A stretch of DNA of 13,857 bases. Source: Bacteroidota bacterium (GTDB lineage Bacteria; Bacteroidota; Bacteroidia; Bacteroidales; CAJPTX01). The position numbers and the translations under genes are program-made. Below are positions 1-6,904 of this stretch, in pieces; the stretch's first letter is position 1; the number at the start of each line of letters is the position of its first letter. The stretch lies in assembly GCA_002748015.1 (NCBI GenBank), contig PDRH01000138.1:1-13857 (forward strand). The letters run 5' to 3'. The notes beneath the pieces were generated by a model. That model ran no database searches and was not told the DNA's origin. It saw only the letters and a program-made list of their open reading frames with translations.

Positions 1-1250
1 GCAGCACCCGCAAGTCGCTCTGCATTTTGGCTGAGGAATTCGCTGCTGCTATGGATGTTCTGCGTCCCGTCGTCTATCTGGTTGAACGAGTTGGCAAGGT
101 TTTGCCCCATCCCCTCGAGCGTACGGAGCATAATACCGACTTCGTCCTGATTGTTATCGCCGATTGTAGCGTTGAAGTACCCTTTACCGATGCCCTCAGC
201 GAAGGTTACGGCCCTCATTACACGGCGGGTGATACGGGTAGCAACAGCGTAGGTTATGAGGCTGAGGGCAATGATGCCCGCTGCGGCAAGTAGCAGGAGC
301 ATGAGGATGACTCTACGGGTCTTGGCGTACAGGTCGCTATGGGGCACGTTAACGCAGAGCCCCCATGGGGTCTTAGTATTCCCTATCCGTATTGGGATGA
401 AGATGGTCCACACATCAGGGGCTATCTCCCCCTGCTCCTCTGACTCTGTTATGGCTATCGCATTCTTGAGGTTGGCCATGATGCTGTTGGCGCTCATGTT
501 GCCAAATGGGCGGTCCTCCAGCGGTTTGCCGATGAGCTCTGGGTCTGGGTGTACTATGATGTTGCCAGCGTGAGAAATGAGCATGGCCTGGCTGTTGGGG
601 GTTGGACGCAGGTTGGAAAGGAGCTCGCTGATGGTGCTAAGATTGATATCCTCGCCGACGGTGCCGACCATCCTGCCGTTAGCCACTATGGGGCTCTCAG
701 TGCTGACCATCAGTAGCTCTGTACCGTCCGGGTTGCCCATTATGTAGGGTTCGGTGATGCTGCTGTTCTGTGTATCTAGGCTCTCCCAGAGGGAGCCTGG
801 GGAGGGGGTTCGCATCGTAATCACATCCCATGCGTCCTTGACCTCTTGCCCCTCACGCCATAGGAACACGCGCAGCAATCCGGTGTCTAGCGGATTGAAG
901 TGCGATTGGTCCCACATCATGTATAGCCCCTGGAGCTGATCCTGCCCCCGGAGAATTCGGCGTAGTCGAGCGAGCTCTTTGCTAATGAGGGAGTCCTGCG
1001 GCATGTGCGTGAGCTCATCTCCGAAGCCAATGATGGCGTGGTTGAGCGTCATGTAGCGAGCGAAAACCTGCTCGATGGCTTGAGCATGGCGGCTAGTTAC
1101 TTCGAGGAGGTGCTGCTTGCTATTGCTAACCTCCCGGCTCCGTAGGTTGCCTATTACGATGCCGAGGATGATGCAATAGGTAAGGAGGGAGCTCCCCACG
1201 AGTAGGAGGAGCATTTGCGCCTTTACTCCCCTTTTGGCTATTCTCTTCAT
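1..1250 (-). CDS. dCache-HAMP membrane sensor, probable methyl-accepting chemotaxis protein (C-terminus cut off)
   Basis: An open frame of 416 codons starts at the ATG at 1248-1250 and leaves the window without a stop. Residues 11-35 form a hydrophobic membrane segment. Residues about 40-310 form an extracytoplasmic domain with dCache-like landmarks (EPYIMGNPDG at 167-176, then TESPIVANGRMVGTVGEDINL at about 184-204, split here as one conserved block). A second membrane segment spans about 313-338. A HAMP-like linker follows (about 338-388, with DEVGIML at 369-375 and the EGMGQNL block). The final visible stretch (SSSEFLSQNAERLAGA) resembles the start of an MCP signalling helix. This architecture senses an extracellular small molecule and signals to the cytoplasm. 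The decisive signalling domain is outside the window, so a histidine kinase or SpoIIE-type phosphatase output is possible, though the last residues favour MCP. The gene reads in the same direction as tetR, 178 bp downstream of it. Confidence 0.75.
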   Translation of the reverse strand, partial: MKRIAKRGVKAQMLLLLVGSSLLTYCIILGIVIGNLRSREVSNSKQHLLEVTSRHAQAIEQVFARYMTLNHAIIGFGDELTHMPQDSLISKELARLRRILRGQDQLQGLYMMWDQSHFNPLDTGLLRVFLWREGQEVKDAWDVITMRTPSPGSLWESLDTQNSSITEPYIMGNPDGTELLMVSTESPIVANGRMVGTVGEDINLSTISELLSNLRPTPNSQAMLISHAGNIIVHPDPELIGKPLEDRPFGNMSANSIMANLKNAIAITESEEQGEIAPDVWTIFIPIRIGNTKTPWGLCVNVPHSDLYAKTRRVILMLLLLAAAGIIALSLITYAVATRITRRVMRAVTFAEGIGKGYFNATIGDNNQDEVGIMLRTLEGMGQNLANSFNQIDDGTQNIHSSSEFLSQNAERLAGA

Positions 1251-1346
1251 ATTACGATGCTTTACGTCCCCAATTAGCTAGCTCGATTGGTGGGGTCGCG
1301 AATGCTAGTCGCTACGGATAGTAGTTTTCTCTAGCCAAGTCTGGCG

Positions 1347-1354
1347 CAAAGCTA
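1347..1354 (-). promoter_or_regulatory. weak candidate -7 box for the sensor gene
   Basis: Read on the minus strand this is TAGCTTTG, which fits the Bacteroidota -7 consensus TAnnTTTG, about 97 nt upstream of the sensor ATG. I see no matching -33 TTTG at the usual distance. Between it and the gene lies a possible leader hairpin (arms CCCCAAT at 1268-1274 and ATTGGTGGGG at 1286-1295, with one bulge). The 178-bp gap between tetR and the sensor also contains a short palindrome TGGCTA-GT-TAGCCA at 1400-1413, too tight and without a T run to be a convincing terminator. Confidence 0.25.
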
Positions 1355-1428
1355 TGCAAATATTGTCGTGGCCTACCTGGAGGGAGGCTATTTGTACTTT
1401 GGCTAGTTAGCCATAGAGCCCTGCCCGC

Positions 1429-2046
1429 CTAGGATTCCGCCCGGTCAAAGAGGAGTGCCTTCCACCCGGCCATGGAGAAAATGGTCTGTTCGAGCATTAA
1501 CCTCCGGCGCTCAGCTGGCGCAATGCGCTCCTTCACCATGATGCCGACGAGCTTGATGCTACTCTCGCACTGCAACCGTACGAAGGCTTCAGAGATATCG
1601 ACCTTCGCATCGGGGAACTTCTCCTTTAGCAGCTCCAGGAACTCGAAGCTCAAGTCCACCTGCACCTGCACGAAGCGCTCGATGTAGTTTTCATGGCGGC
1701 TACCCTTCGAGCTGAACATTAGCAGCTCTAGCTCATCGGCGTACTCGTCAACAACCTTGTTGATTTCCTGCGCAAGCGTCAGGTTGATGTCGTGGAAGGC
1801 CTCCAGGCTTACACGGTGATCCAGGTTATGTTGGCGGTTGAGGTGGTCGATGGCGTGGAGAATGGGCGATACCACCTCGTCGAATATGGCATCCTTCGAC
1901 TCGTAGTACGTGTAGAGATTGCCCAGCGAGGTGTGGCATTCCTGCGCAAGCATGCGCATTGTCACCCCGCTGTATCCATGCTGGATGAAGAGCGCAGTGG
2001 CGCACTGTATAATAGTCGAGCGTATGTCTACCTTCTTTCTTCCCAT
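1429..2046 (-). CDS. TetR/AcrR-family transcriptional regulator
   Basis: This 205-residue protein has the normal size for a TetR regulator. Its N-terminus (about residues 9-55) carries the typical helix-turn-helix pattern: ALFIQHGYSGVTMRMLA followed by TSLGNLYTYYESKD, where the recognition helix and the Y-x-Y-F/Y-x-S/N-K-x-D/E block are easy to recognise. The C-terminal ligand/dimer domain is alpha-helical and, as usual, not informative about ligand. It is divergent from the ABC pair starting at 2320, the classical arrangement for a local repressor of an exporter or transporter. The start ATG (2044-2046) lies 14 nt from a good -7 box. I infer that it represses the ABC operon and perhaps itself; a 12-bp palindrome on the ABC promoter is a candidate binding site. 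Confidence 0.9.
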   Translation of the reverse strand: MGRKKVDIRSTIIQCATALFIQHGYSGVTMRMLAQECHTSLGNLYTYYESKDAIFDEVVSPILHAIDHLNRQHNLDHRVSLEAFHDINLTLAQEINKVVDEYADELELLMFSSKGSRHENYIERFVQVQVDLSFEFLELLKEKFPDAKVDISEAFVRLQCESSIKLVGIMVKERIAPAERRRLMLEQTIFSMAGWKALLFDRAES

Positions 2047-2059
2047 GCTTTCCTAAGCG

Positions 2060-2067
2060 CAAAGGTA
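2060..2067 (-). promoter_or_regulatory. candidate -7 box for tetR
   Basis: Minus-strand TACCTTTG matches TAnnTTTG exactly. It is 14 nt upstream of the tetR ATG, which implies a very short leader. The nearest upstream TTTG (CAAA on plus at 2094-2097) is about 26 nt away, farther than the usual spacing of about 19-21, so the -33 element is doubtful. Confidence 0.4.
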
Positions 2068-2152
2068 GGCTTTTTGTGCTAGAGGTTTCTCCCCAAAATT
2101 GGCTATTTTTCGCTTCGCCATTTCGTGCGCTTGTACACTCTTTGATTTTCGT

Positions 2153-2164
2153 CTACATTTGTAG
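2153..2164 (+). promoter_or_regulatory. -7 box with overlapping palindrome: candidate promoter/operator of the ABC operon
   Basis: TACATTTG at 2154-2161 fits the TAnnTTTG -7 consensus on the plus strand. The same bases sit inside a perfect 5-bp-arm palindrome, CTACA-TT-TGTAG (2153-2164); a further TGTAG follows at 2167-2171. A palindrome centred on a -7 box, next to a divergent tetR gene, is a plausible repressor site. The -33 position only offers a partial match (TTG near 2131). Whether TetR binds here is inference; 12 bp is at the short end for a TetR operator. Confidence 0.4.
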
Positions 2165-2167
2165 CCT

Positions 2168-2265
2168 GTAGTATATAGTATTATGCGCTTGAGATGCAGA
2201 TGTTGGCATGCCTTTCATCCGGTTTTGATACTCGGGAAGCCCGACCGCCAGGTCGGGCTTTTTTT
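2168..2265 (+). other. candidate leader RNA or small RNA ending in an intrinsic terminator
   Basis: If transcription starts just after the -7 box at 2154-2161, the first product is an RNA of about 95-100 nt that ends at the terminator at 2237-2265, before the ABC genes. No ORF of note lies inside it. A short internal pairing is possible (GATG near 2193-2196 with CATC near 2216-2219, enclosing a GGCATGCC palindrome). It does not resemble the SRP RNA, tmRNA or any riboswitch I can recognise. It could be an attenuating leader or an independent small RNA. Confidence 0.25.
2237..2265 (+). terminator. strong intrinsic terminator upstream of the ABC operon
   Basis: A perfect 10-bp stem (AAGCCCGACC at 2237-2246 and GGTCGGGCTT at 2251-2260) closes on the loop GCCA and is followed by a run of seven T (2259-2265). 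There is no coding gene on the plus strand between the left edge and this point, so it terminates a noncoding transcript or a leader; the ABC start codon is 54 nt farther on. Confidence 0.85.
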
Positions 2266-2306
2266 ATGAACAAATCCTAGAACCGTTCACTATCATCTAA
2301 AATAAC

Positions 2307-2312
2307 AGGAGG
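2307..2312 (+). promoter_or_regulatory. Shine-Dalgarno AGGAGG that fixes the start of the first ABC gene
   Basis: A perfect AGGAGG lies 7 nt before the ATG at 2320. An in-frame TTG at 2314 is only 1 nt from it and so is not a credible start. Canonical Shine-Dalgarno sites are uncommon in Bacteroidota. Confidence 0.8.
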
Positions 2313-2319
2313 ATTGCTT

Positions 2320-4059
2320 ATGGGTGTATATGCTAAGTTGAGGGGCTATGTAGGAGCCAAGGCCCACCTGGCCTGGGTGGGGCTACTGCTGGCTTTGCTC
2401 TCTGGGGTTATTGTACTCCGGGGCTTCTGGGCCATCTATCGGGTGCTACTTGCCCTACTAGAGTCGGGGGATATGGAGCATGCATGGCGTGCGGCAATCT
2501 ACGCCGTGAGCCTGCTGGCTACGGGAGCTGTCGTATATTTCCTTGCCGTATACCTTACCCACAAGATGGCCTTCTCGCTAGAAAGTGGCCTCCGCCGCAA
2601 GGGGATAGATGGGTTGGGTAGGGCGAGCTTCCGTTTTCATGAGCTCCATGCCAGCGGGGTGGTGCGTAAGACCATAGATGACAATGCCTCCTTGACCCAT
2701 AGCGCAGTGGCCCACCTCATCCCTGATGCGGGGAGAGCGGCAGCCATGCTTATAGGCTCGCTGGTCTTCAGCTTCATACTGGACTGGCGCATTGGGCTCA
2801 TTGTCCTGCTGATTACCATCATCGCCGTGCTCTGCTTTATGGGGATGATGGGAGGCGGTGAGTTCATCAAGCTCTACTATAAGTCTTTGGAGCGCCTCAG
2901 CGGTGAGTCGGTAGAGTATGTGCGGGGTATGCAGGTTGTGAAGATATTTGGCGCGGACGTCCGCTCATTCCGCGCCATGCATGATGCTATCCATGACTAC
3001 GCCAATATGGCTCTTGCGTATAGCAATCGGGGTAAGTTGTACTTCGTGCCCTACCAGTGGTTCTTCCTTTTCGCCATGGGGATAGTTGTGCCATTGGCCT
3101 CCCTCGTGCCGACAATCGCGGGTACGCCCCAGCACTTGTCCGTTTTGCTAGTGATGGTCTTCTTTATTCTTGGGGCGACTTTCACTGCTATCAACTCGGT
3201 GATGTATAGCTTCCAGTACGTTTCCCAGGCCAACTACTCCATCGGCCATCTCGAGAAGCTCTACGGCGAGATGGAGGCTGAGGCCTTGACCTACGGCACC
3301 GTCGAGCAGATGGAGGGGCATGATATCGTCTTTCGCAATGTGGGCTTTGCCTACAGGGATAAGCGCGTGCTAGATGGCTTTAACCTTGAGCTAGAGCAGG
3401 GGAAGATGTACGCGCTCGTTGGCCCATCTGGCTCGGGTAAGTCCACCATTGCGAAGCTCCTTTCTGGCTTCTATGCCTTGGATGAAGGTGAGATACTCCT
3501 TGGTGGTAATCCGATAACATCCTACTCCAAGTCGGCCATAGCGCGTAGCATCGCCTTCGTCTTTCAGGATAGTAAGCTCTTCAAGCGTAGCATATACGAG
3601 AACGTAGCCCTTGCCCGTCGCGATGCCACCCATAGGGAGGTCATGGAGGCGATGCATCTAGCGGGTTGCGATAGCATCCTTGAGAAATTTCCCGAACGGG
3701 AGAATACGCTAATTGGCAGCAAGGGGGTATACGTCAGCGGCGGGGAGAAGCAGCGGATAGCTATTGCCCGAGCAATCCTGAAGGATAGTAGGATTGTGGT
3801 CATGGACGAGGCCAGCGCAGCCATAGACCCCGATAATGAGTATGAGCTGCAGCGCGCCTTCCGCAACCTCATGCAGGGGCGTACGGTGGTTATGATAGCC
3901 CATCGGCTTTCGAGTATACGCAATGCGGATGCCATCCTCTACCTAGAGCAGGGGCAAGTCGTGGAGCGGGGGACGCATGCCGAGCTTATGGCTGGCGATA
4001 CACGCTACCGTCGCCTAGAGGAAATGTATAACCGGGCTAACGAATGGAGGGTTGCCTAA
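2320..4059 (+). CDS. half-size ABC transporter (membrane domain plus ATPase), IrtAB/YbtPQ-like, first partner
   Basis: The 579-residue protein has the exporter-type fold: an N-terminal membrane domain with about six hydrophobic segments (residues 1 to about 320), then a nucleotide-binding domain. The ATPase motifs are complete: Walker A GPSGSGKST at 368-376, Q-loop in FVFQD, signature VSGGEKQR at 472-479, Walker B VVMDEA with D496 and the catalytic glutamate E497, and switch histidine H528. The membrane domain contains a DD-N-x-x-x-T-H and AHLIPD block (about residues 120-137) that I associate with the IrtAB/YbtPQ subgroup, which has exporter architecture but includes siderophore importers; direction and substrate are therefore open. 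The stop overlaps the next start by one base (TAATG), so the two are translationally coupled and probably form a heterodimer. The ATG at 2320 was chosen over an upstream TTG because of the Shine-Dalgarno spacing. Confidence 0.92.
   Translation: MGVYAKLRGYVGAKAHLAWVGLLLALLSGVIVLRGFWAIYRVLLALLESGDMEHAWRAAIYAVSLLATGAVVYFLAVYLTHKMAFSLESGLRRKGIDGLGRASFRFHELHASGVVRKTIDDNASLTHSAVAHLIPDAGRAAAMLIGSLVFSFILDWRIGLIVLLITIIAVLCFMGMMGGGEFIKLYYKSLERLSGESVEYVRGMQVVKIFGADVRSFRAMHDAIHDYANMALAYSNRGKLYFVPYQWFFLFAMGIVVPLASLVPTIAGTPQHLSVLLVMVFFILGATFTAINSVMYSFQYVSQANYSIGHLEKLYGEMEAEALTYGTVEQMEGHDIVFRNVGFAYRDKRVLDGFNLELEQGKMYALVGPSGSGKSTIAKLLSGFYALDEGEILLGGNPITSYSKSAIARSIAFVFQDSKLFKRSIYENVALARRDATHREVMEAMHLAGCDSILEKFPERENTLIGSKGVYVSGGEKQRIAIARAILKDSRIVVMDEASAAIDPDNEYELQRAFRNLMQGRTVVMIAHRLSSIRNADAILYLEQGQVVERGTHAELMAGDTRYRRLEEMYNRANEWRVA
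4046..4051 (+). promoter_or_regulatory. Shine-Dalgarno GGAGGG that fixes the start of the second ABC gene
   Basis: GGAGGG inside the end of the first ABC gene lies 7 nt before the ATG at 4059. It overlaps an alternative in-frame ATG at 4044, which has no such site, so the start at 4059 is preferred. Confidence 0.7.
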
Positions 4060-5780
4060 TGGATAAGTTCTTTCAGCGCAAATACGCACTAACGGCAGAG
4101 GGGGGCAAAGGGCTACGCCGTTCCACGCTCTTCTCCTTCTTGATGTATATCCTGGACATGGTGCCAGTCATGATACTCGCCTGGTTTCTCCAGGGCCTTT
4201 TGCTTACGGGGCTCTCCCCCTGGTGGCACTACGGCTTGGCCTCCCTGGCCGTGGGGGTATTTATGTACTATATCCTCAATCTGGAGTACGATGCCATGTT
4301 CTCGGCAACCTACAAGGAGTCCGCCCGCCTACGTACCGACCTGTGCGAGATACTCGCTCGCCTCCCCCTCTCGTACTTCTCGAAGCACAACCTCTCGGAC
4401 CTCTCGCAGACCATCATGGCCGACGTGGAGGACATAGAGCATCAGATGAGCCACGCCATGCCCAAGCTCTACGCCTTCATCCTCTTTGCCCCCATCATGG
4501 CCTGCATGCTCCTGATCGGCTCCCTCCCCCTCGGACTAGCAGTAGTACTTCCTGTATCTCTGAGTTTTATCCTACTCGTTCTCTCTGTGAAGACGCAGAT
4601 CAGGGGGAATGAAAAGATATTCCGCCTACTGCGCGAGAATTCCGAGGCCTTCCAGGAGAGCATAGAGCTACACCAGGAGATACAGAGCTTTGACATGCAG
4701 GAGGAGACGGAGCAGAACCTCTATGAGCGTATCGCCGCGAGGGAGAAGCTCGTAGCCCGTGAGAATACTAAGGCGGTCCTCATCTATGGAGGGGCTACGC
4801 TTGTCGGCTACCTTACAATCCCCGCCCTGCTCATAGTCGGCATTGCGCTTATACGCCAGGGGACAATCAACGTCTTCTACCTCATGATGTACCTCATTGC
4901 CGGCATTAAGGTCAAGGATATTGCTGATATGATAGTAGAGCAGGTTATGGCTGTCCTTTACGTTAAGCCCAAGGTGGACACCATCCGGGGCATACGCGAG
5001 AGCGAAGTGCAGGAGGGCCAAAACGTCGAGCTATCCAACTTTGACATCAGCCTAGATCGCACGGCCTTCTCCTATGATGGGGAGAACCAGGTACTCGCCG
5101 ATACGACCTTTACGGCCAAGCAGGGCGAGGTAACTGCGCTCGTCGGGGCAAGCGGATGTGGCAAAACGAGCATCCTGCGCCTTGTTTCCCGTCTATACGA
5201 TGCAACCGGGGGGAAGATATCCGTCGGCCAGCACGACATTAGCACCATCAGCACCGATTCCCTTTTCAGCCGGGTAAGCATCGTCTTTCAGGACGTAACC
5301 CTATTCAACACCAGCGTCATGGAGAATATCCGTATCGGTCGTCCAGAGGCCACCGATACGGAGGTTATCCGTGCGGCCGAGATGGCCCAGTGCGCCGACT
5401 TTGTAGATCGACTCCCAGATGGCTACCAAACCGCTATCGGCGAGAACGGTGCGGAGCTAAGCGGTGGGGAGCGACAGCGCCTCTCTATAGCCAGGGCCTT
5501 CCTGAAGGACGCCCCCATCCTCCTGCTCGATGAGATAGCCGCATCCCTCGATGTCGACAACGAGGAGAAGATACAGAAGAGCCTCAACAGCCTCGTCAAG
5601 GGCAAGACGGTCATCATCATTTCTCACCGCCTCAAGAGTATAGAGGGGGTTGACCATATCGTTGTGATGGGCAAGGGTAGGGTAGAGGCCCAGGGCAAGC
5701 ACGAAGAGCTGCTGTCCACATCGCCCACCTATACAAATCTCATGGAGAAGACCCGTATGGCAGAGGAGTTCGTCTACTAA
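4059..5780 (+). CDS. half-size ABC transporter (membrane domain plus ATPase), IrtAB/YbtPQ-like, second partner
   Basis: This 573-residue protein has the same layout as its neighbour: membrane domain with about six hydrophobic segments (to about residue 310), then the ATPase domain. Walker A is GASGCGKTS at 363-371, signature LSGGERQR at 467-474, Walker B LLLDEI with D491 and E492, and switch histidine H523, so both ATP sites of a heterodimer would be catalytically competent, unlike many heterodimeric exporters with one degenerate site. The block LSYFSKHNLSDLSQTI (about residues 106-121) followed by IEHQMSHAMP is typical of the partner subunit in this subgroup. It starts at the TAATG junction with its own Shine-Dalgarno site. 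Twelve bases after its stop the 72-bp tandem repeat begins, so the repeats are in its 3' untranslated region. Substrate is unknown; iron-chelate uptake or export of a small molecule are both possible. Confidence 0.92.
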   Translation: MDKFFQRKYALTAEGGKGLRRSTLFSFLMYILDMVPVMILAWFLQGLLLTGLSPWWHYGLASLAVGVFMYYILNLEYDAMFSATYKESARLRTDLCEILARLPLSYFSKHNLSDLSQTIMADVEDIEHQMSHAMPKLYAFILFAPIMACMLLIGSLPLGLAVVLPVSLSFILLVLSVKTQIRGNEKIFRLLRENSEAFQESIELHQEIQSFDMQEETEQNLYERIAAREKLVARENTKAVLIYGGATLVGYLTIPALLIVGIALIRQGTINVFYLMMYLIAGIKVKDIADMIVEQVMAVLYVKPKVDTIRGIRESEVQEGQNVELSNFDISLDRTAFSYDGENQVLADTTFTAKQGEVTALVGASGCGKTSILRLVSRLYDATGGKISVGQHDISTISTDSLFSRVSIVFQDVTLFNTSVMENIRIGRPEATDTEVIRAAEMAQCADFVDRLPDGYQTAIGENGAELSGGERQRLSIARAFLKDAPILLLDEIAASLDVDNEEKIQKSLNSLVKGKTVIIISHRLKSIEGVDHIVVMGKGRVEAQGKHEELLSTSPTYTNLMEKTRMAEEFVY

Positions 5781-5792
5781 TCCTCCCCATTC

Positions 5793-6087
5793 GGCGCATT
5801 GGGTAGCTGGCCCCGTAGGCATAGCGGCTCGCCACATGCCTAGGATTCGATATGCCCGTAGTCTGGCGCATTGGGTAGCTGGCCCCGTAGGCATAGCGGC
5901 TCGCCGCATGCCTAGGATTCGATATGCCCGTAGTCTGGCGCATTGGTTAGCGGGGCCCGTAGGCATAGCGGCTCGCCGCATGCCTAGGATTCGATATGCC
6001 CGCGGTCTGGCGCATTGGGTAGCTGGCCCCGTAGGCATAGCGGCTCGCCGCATGCCTACGGATAGCGAATAGCGATAAACCGAATTG
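5793..6087. repeat. four tandem 72-bp hairpin-forming repeats with a terminal tail
   Basis: Units begin with GGCGCATTGG at 5793, 5865, 5937 and 6009, an exact 72-bp period. Copies are nearly identical; copy 1 has CCAC for CCGC, copy 3 differs around 5947-5957, copy 4 stops after about 53 bp. Each contains a hairpin: arms TAGGCAT and ATGCCTA flank a bulged A and a GCGG/CCGC stem closed by CTCG. In copy 4 the arms extend to CCGTAGGCAT (6029-6038) and ATGCCTACGG (6052-6061), giving 14 base pairs with one bulge. The array ends in a tail (6059-6087) containing GGATAGCG and AATTG, also found at the second locus near 11299-11320. Because 72 is a multiple of three, several frames stay open through it, but none has a plausible start, coding context or neighbour. 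It lies between convergent genes and looks like a REP/BIME-type element. Confidence 0.9.
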
Positions 6088-6094
6088 AAAACAG

Positions 6095-6130
6095 TAGGGG
6101 GTGCTCCCGCATTGGCAGGAGCACCCCCTA
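6095..6130. terminator. bidirectional hairpin terminator between convergent operons
   Basis: A perfect 13-bp stem (TAGGGGGTGCTCC at 6095-6107 and its complement at 6118-6130) encloses a 10-nt loop. On the minus strand it is followed by ACTGTTTTC, a modest T-rich stretch suited to ending the plsC transcript; on the plus strand only TATATATCC follows. It probably stops readthrough from both sides. Confidence 0.7.
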
Positions 6131-6154
6131 TATATCCGTATTCGGGGCATCCCC

Positions 6155-6904
6155 CTACTCGTACAGGCCCGGGCGCATCCCCTTATGCGTATCCCGGATG
6201 AGCTCTTCGCACCGCTTGCAAACCTCCTGTGCCCCTAGACGTTCAACCTCTTCTACCGCTATTGCCTCGTGGATGACCACCTTTACGTGCACCCGCCTAG
6301 TGGGGTAGCGGAACTTTGGGAGCATCTCCGCTGACCCCGCTATCGTTACCGGTACCACCGGCACTCCACCCTTTTCCGCAATGCTAAATGCCCCTCCTTT
6401 GAAGCGATCCACCGTTGCGATCTTCCCCCGCGTACCCTCTGGGAATATCATCACTGGAACCCCTTTGCCCAGCCACTTCAGGCAATCATTTATCATGCGG
6501 ACTGCATCCGCACGGGAAGCACGATCTATACCGATGTGCCCCCCCATGGAAAGCATCCAGCCGATTATAGGCATGCGGAATAGCTCACGCTTAGCCACCC
6601 ATTTGAAGTGGTGGCTAAGCATGAAGAGTACGATGATGTCCATCAGCGACTGGTGGTTAGAAACCATTACGAAGGCCCCCTCCGGCAGGTGCTCCTTCCC
6701 CTCCACCTCCATCCGCCATATCGGGTTGATGCGGAAGAAAAAGCTAGACCACCCGCTCAGGAAGTAGTGGAAAAACCTGCGGCCCGGGTCGAACGGAACG
6801 GTCAGTATCCATACGAAGGGCGACATCACCGTGAAGCAGAAGTAAATCAGTACCGTGGTGATGTAGAAGTAGGCGTTGCCCAGTAGCTGTACGAGCCATC
6901 TCAT
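6155..6904 (-). CDS. PlsC-type lysophospholipid acyltransferase (1-acylglycerol-3-phosphate O-acyltransferase family)
   Basis: The 249-residue length is normal for bacterial PlsC. The four-block signature is clear: NHQSLMD with the catalytic H84 and D89 (HX4D), a central substrate region ending in HIGIDRAS (123-130), FPEGTRG at 154-160, and VPVTIAG at 184-190. Residues about 8-38 are strongly hydrophobic and should anchor the protein in the inner membrane. The family transfers an acyl chain to lysophosphatidic acid in phospholipid synthesis; related members acylate other lipids, and the exact acceptor cannot be read here. Its ATG overlaps the stop of the upstream gene by four bases (ATGA), so the pair is translationally coupled. 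The transcript probably ends at the hairpin at 6095-6130. Confidence 0.88.
   Translation of the reverse strand: MRWLVQLLGNAYFYITTVLIYFCFTVMSPFVWILTVPFDPGRRFFHYFLSGWSSFFFRINPIWRMEVEGKEHLPEGAFVMVSNHQSLMDIIVLFMLSHHFKWVAKRELFRMPIIGWMLSMGGHIGIDRASRADAVRMINDCLKWLGKGVPVMIFPEGTRGKIATVDRFKGGAFSIAEKGGVPVVPVTIAGSAEMLPKFRYPTRRVHVKVVIHEAIAVEEVERLGAQEVCKRCEELIRDTHKGMRPGLYE

Noticed and set aside
27..939. Plus-strand frames in the first kilobase
   Set aside because: The minus-strand frame 1250 to 1 is uninterrupted and shows membrane segments, dCache and HAMP features; the plus frames are its shadows.
1400..1413. Palindrome TGGCTA-GT-TAGCCA as terminator of tetR
   Set aside because: The loop is too tight and no T run follows on the minus strand; at most an operator-like palindrome.
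2168..2265. SRP RNA, tmRNA or a known riboswitch in the ABC leader
   Set aside because: None of the conserved SRP tetraloop, tmRNA tag or familiar riboswitch core sequences is visible; only the terminator is clear.
5793..6061. CRISPR array
   Set aside because: Whole 72-bp units are repeated with no variable spacers, and no cas gene is nearby.
5457..6150. Open frames on both strands across the tandem repeat, encoding 24-residue repeats
   Set aside because: The 72-bp period is a multiple of three, so any frame free of stops in one unit stays open in all. They overlap the ABC gene or each other, and the conserved feature is an RNA/DNA hairpin.
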